64,000 bases of DNA from Psychrobacter aestuarii (GTDB lineage: Bacteria; Pseudomonadota; Gammaproteobacteria; Pseudomonadales; Moraxellaceae): assembly GCF_904846035.1 (NCBI RefSeq), contig NZ_CAJGYT010000001.1:1364001-1428000 (forward strand). Reading direction: 5' to 3'. Shown here piece by piece: positions 62,386 through 64,000 of this stretch. The number at the start of each line of letters is the position of its first letter. The first letter of the stretch is position 1. The notes beneath the pieces were generated by a model, which was not told where the DNA came from, searched no databases, and saw only the letters and a list, made by a program, of their open reading frames with translations. A program made the position numbers and the translations under genes.

Positions 62386-62465
62386 TGGTGGGTCTGATAA
62401 GACTTGAACTTATGACCCCCGCGTTATCAACACGGTGCTCCTATAACCAGCTGAGCTACAGACCC
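62386..62465 (-). tRNA. tRNA-Ile (GAU), operon B, D-arm insertion
   Basis: Anticodon GAT, D-stem GTAGCTCAGC intact, but about three extra bases (GGTTATAGGAGC in place of GGTTAGAGC) before the anticodon arm. CCA is encoded. Confidence 0.9.
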
Positions 62466-62614
62466 TGAGCGAGGATACTGTCAAAGCACTGCTTTGGCCG
62501 AGCGCAAGGAAAATTCTTTAAATAGAATTTTCTCCAAACTCAAACCTCTTAAACAATACTCGCTTTTACTAAAGAACAACTTGCTGTGAATTCTTGCTGA
62601 CCGAATGTCGTATT

Positions 62615-64000
<1,386 letters not shown>

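Overview
The window looks like a chromosomal segment of a gammaproteobacterium of the family Moraxellaceae, most likely Psychrobacter or a close relative. This rests on the gene set (RluA-family TruC, AcnA with an acidic insertion, the folate-independent methionine synthase pair MesD/DUF1852, ArgA, and YqiA next to ParE), on moderate-GC housekeeping genes separated by AT-rich accessory patches, and on the general look of the 16S/23S genes. No strain is identifiable from the sequence alone.

Layout. 0.2-5.2 kb: a LysE-type exporter, a secreted SH3-like protein, then an AT-rich accessory patch. The patch holds a PAAR protein with a C-terminal HEVGH metallopeptidase-like domain and two lipoprotein genes that could be its immunity partners. 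A DMT/EamA transporter broken by a 5-bp repeat unit follows. 5.3-10.9 kb: acnA, a DUF3025 protein, a YdjM-like membrane protein and a YchJ-type SEC-C protein. 10.9-12.6 kb: a tight two-gene module of an OLD/AAA-like ATPase and a PIN nuclease, a possible defence unit. 12.6-16.1 kb: homoserine kinase with an unusual C-terminal extra domain, flanked by two paralogous YafJ-like class II glutamine amidotransferases and a DUF2007 protein. 16.2-23.9 kb: hisF, ribH, then an overlapping nusB-thiL-pgpA run, glmU and glmS.

24.1-33.6 kb is the second accessory zone. It contains truC, a diverged copy of the truC 3' end about 1.2 kb downstream with two unknown genes (one frameshifted) between the copies, an unknown coiled-coil protein, a four-gene methionine operon (DUF1852/MesX, MesD, flavin reductase, TauE exporter) with a MetR-type box upstream, a MarR pseudogene, and an orphan membrane-anchored HNH nuclease carrying four exact 48-residue Ltp-like repeats. 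33.8-52.9 kb returns to core genes: an RND pump with its adaptor, recG, a patatin lipoprotein, argA, an FKBP lipoprotein, a CmpX-like channel, an SDR, an acyltransferase, parE and yqiA.

53.0-64.0 kb holds two rRNA operons in direct tandem on the minus strand. Each is read as 16S, tRNA-Ile, tRNA-Ala, 23S, 5S and terminator, and the second is cut off by the window end. Both copies carry many small differences, including in positions expected to be invariant, and three of the four tRNA copies are damaged. The rRNA part therefore looks like unpolished repeat sequence, and the tandem arrangement needs confirmation.

The strongest candidates for something undescribed are the HNH-Ltp protein (31.2-33.0 kb), the ATPase-PIN pair (10.9-12.6 kb), the homoserine kinase fusion (13.9-15.1 kb) and the PAAR-metallopeptidase module (1.6-4.0 kb).
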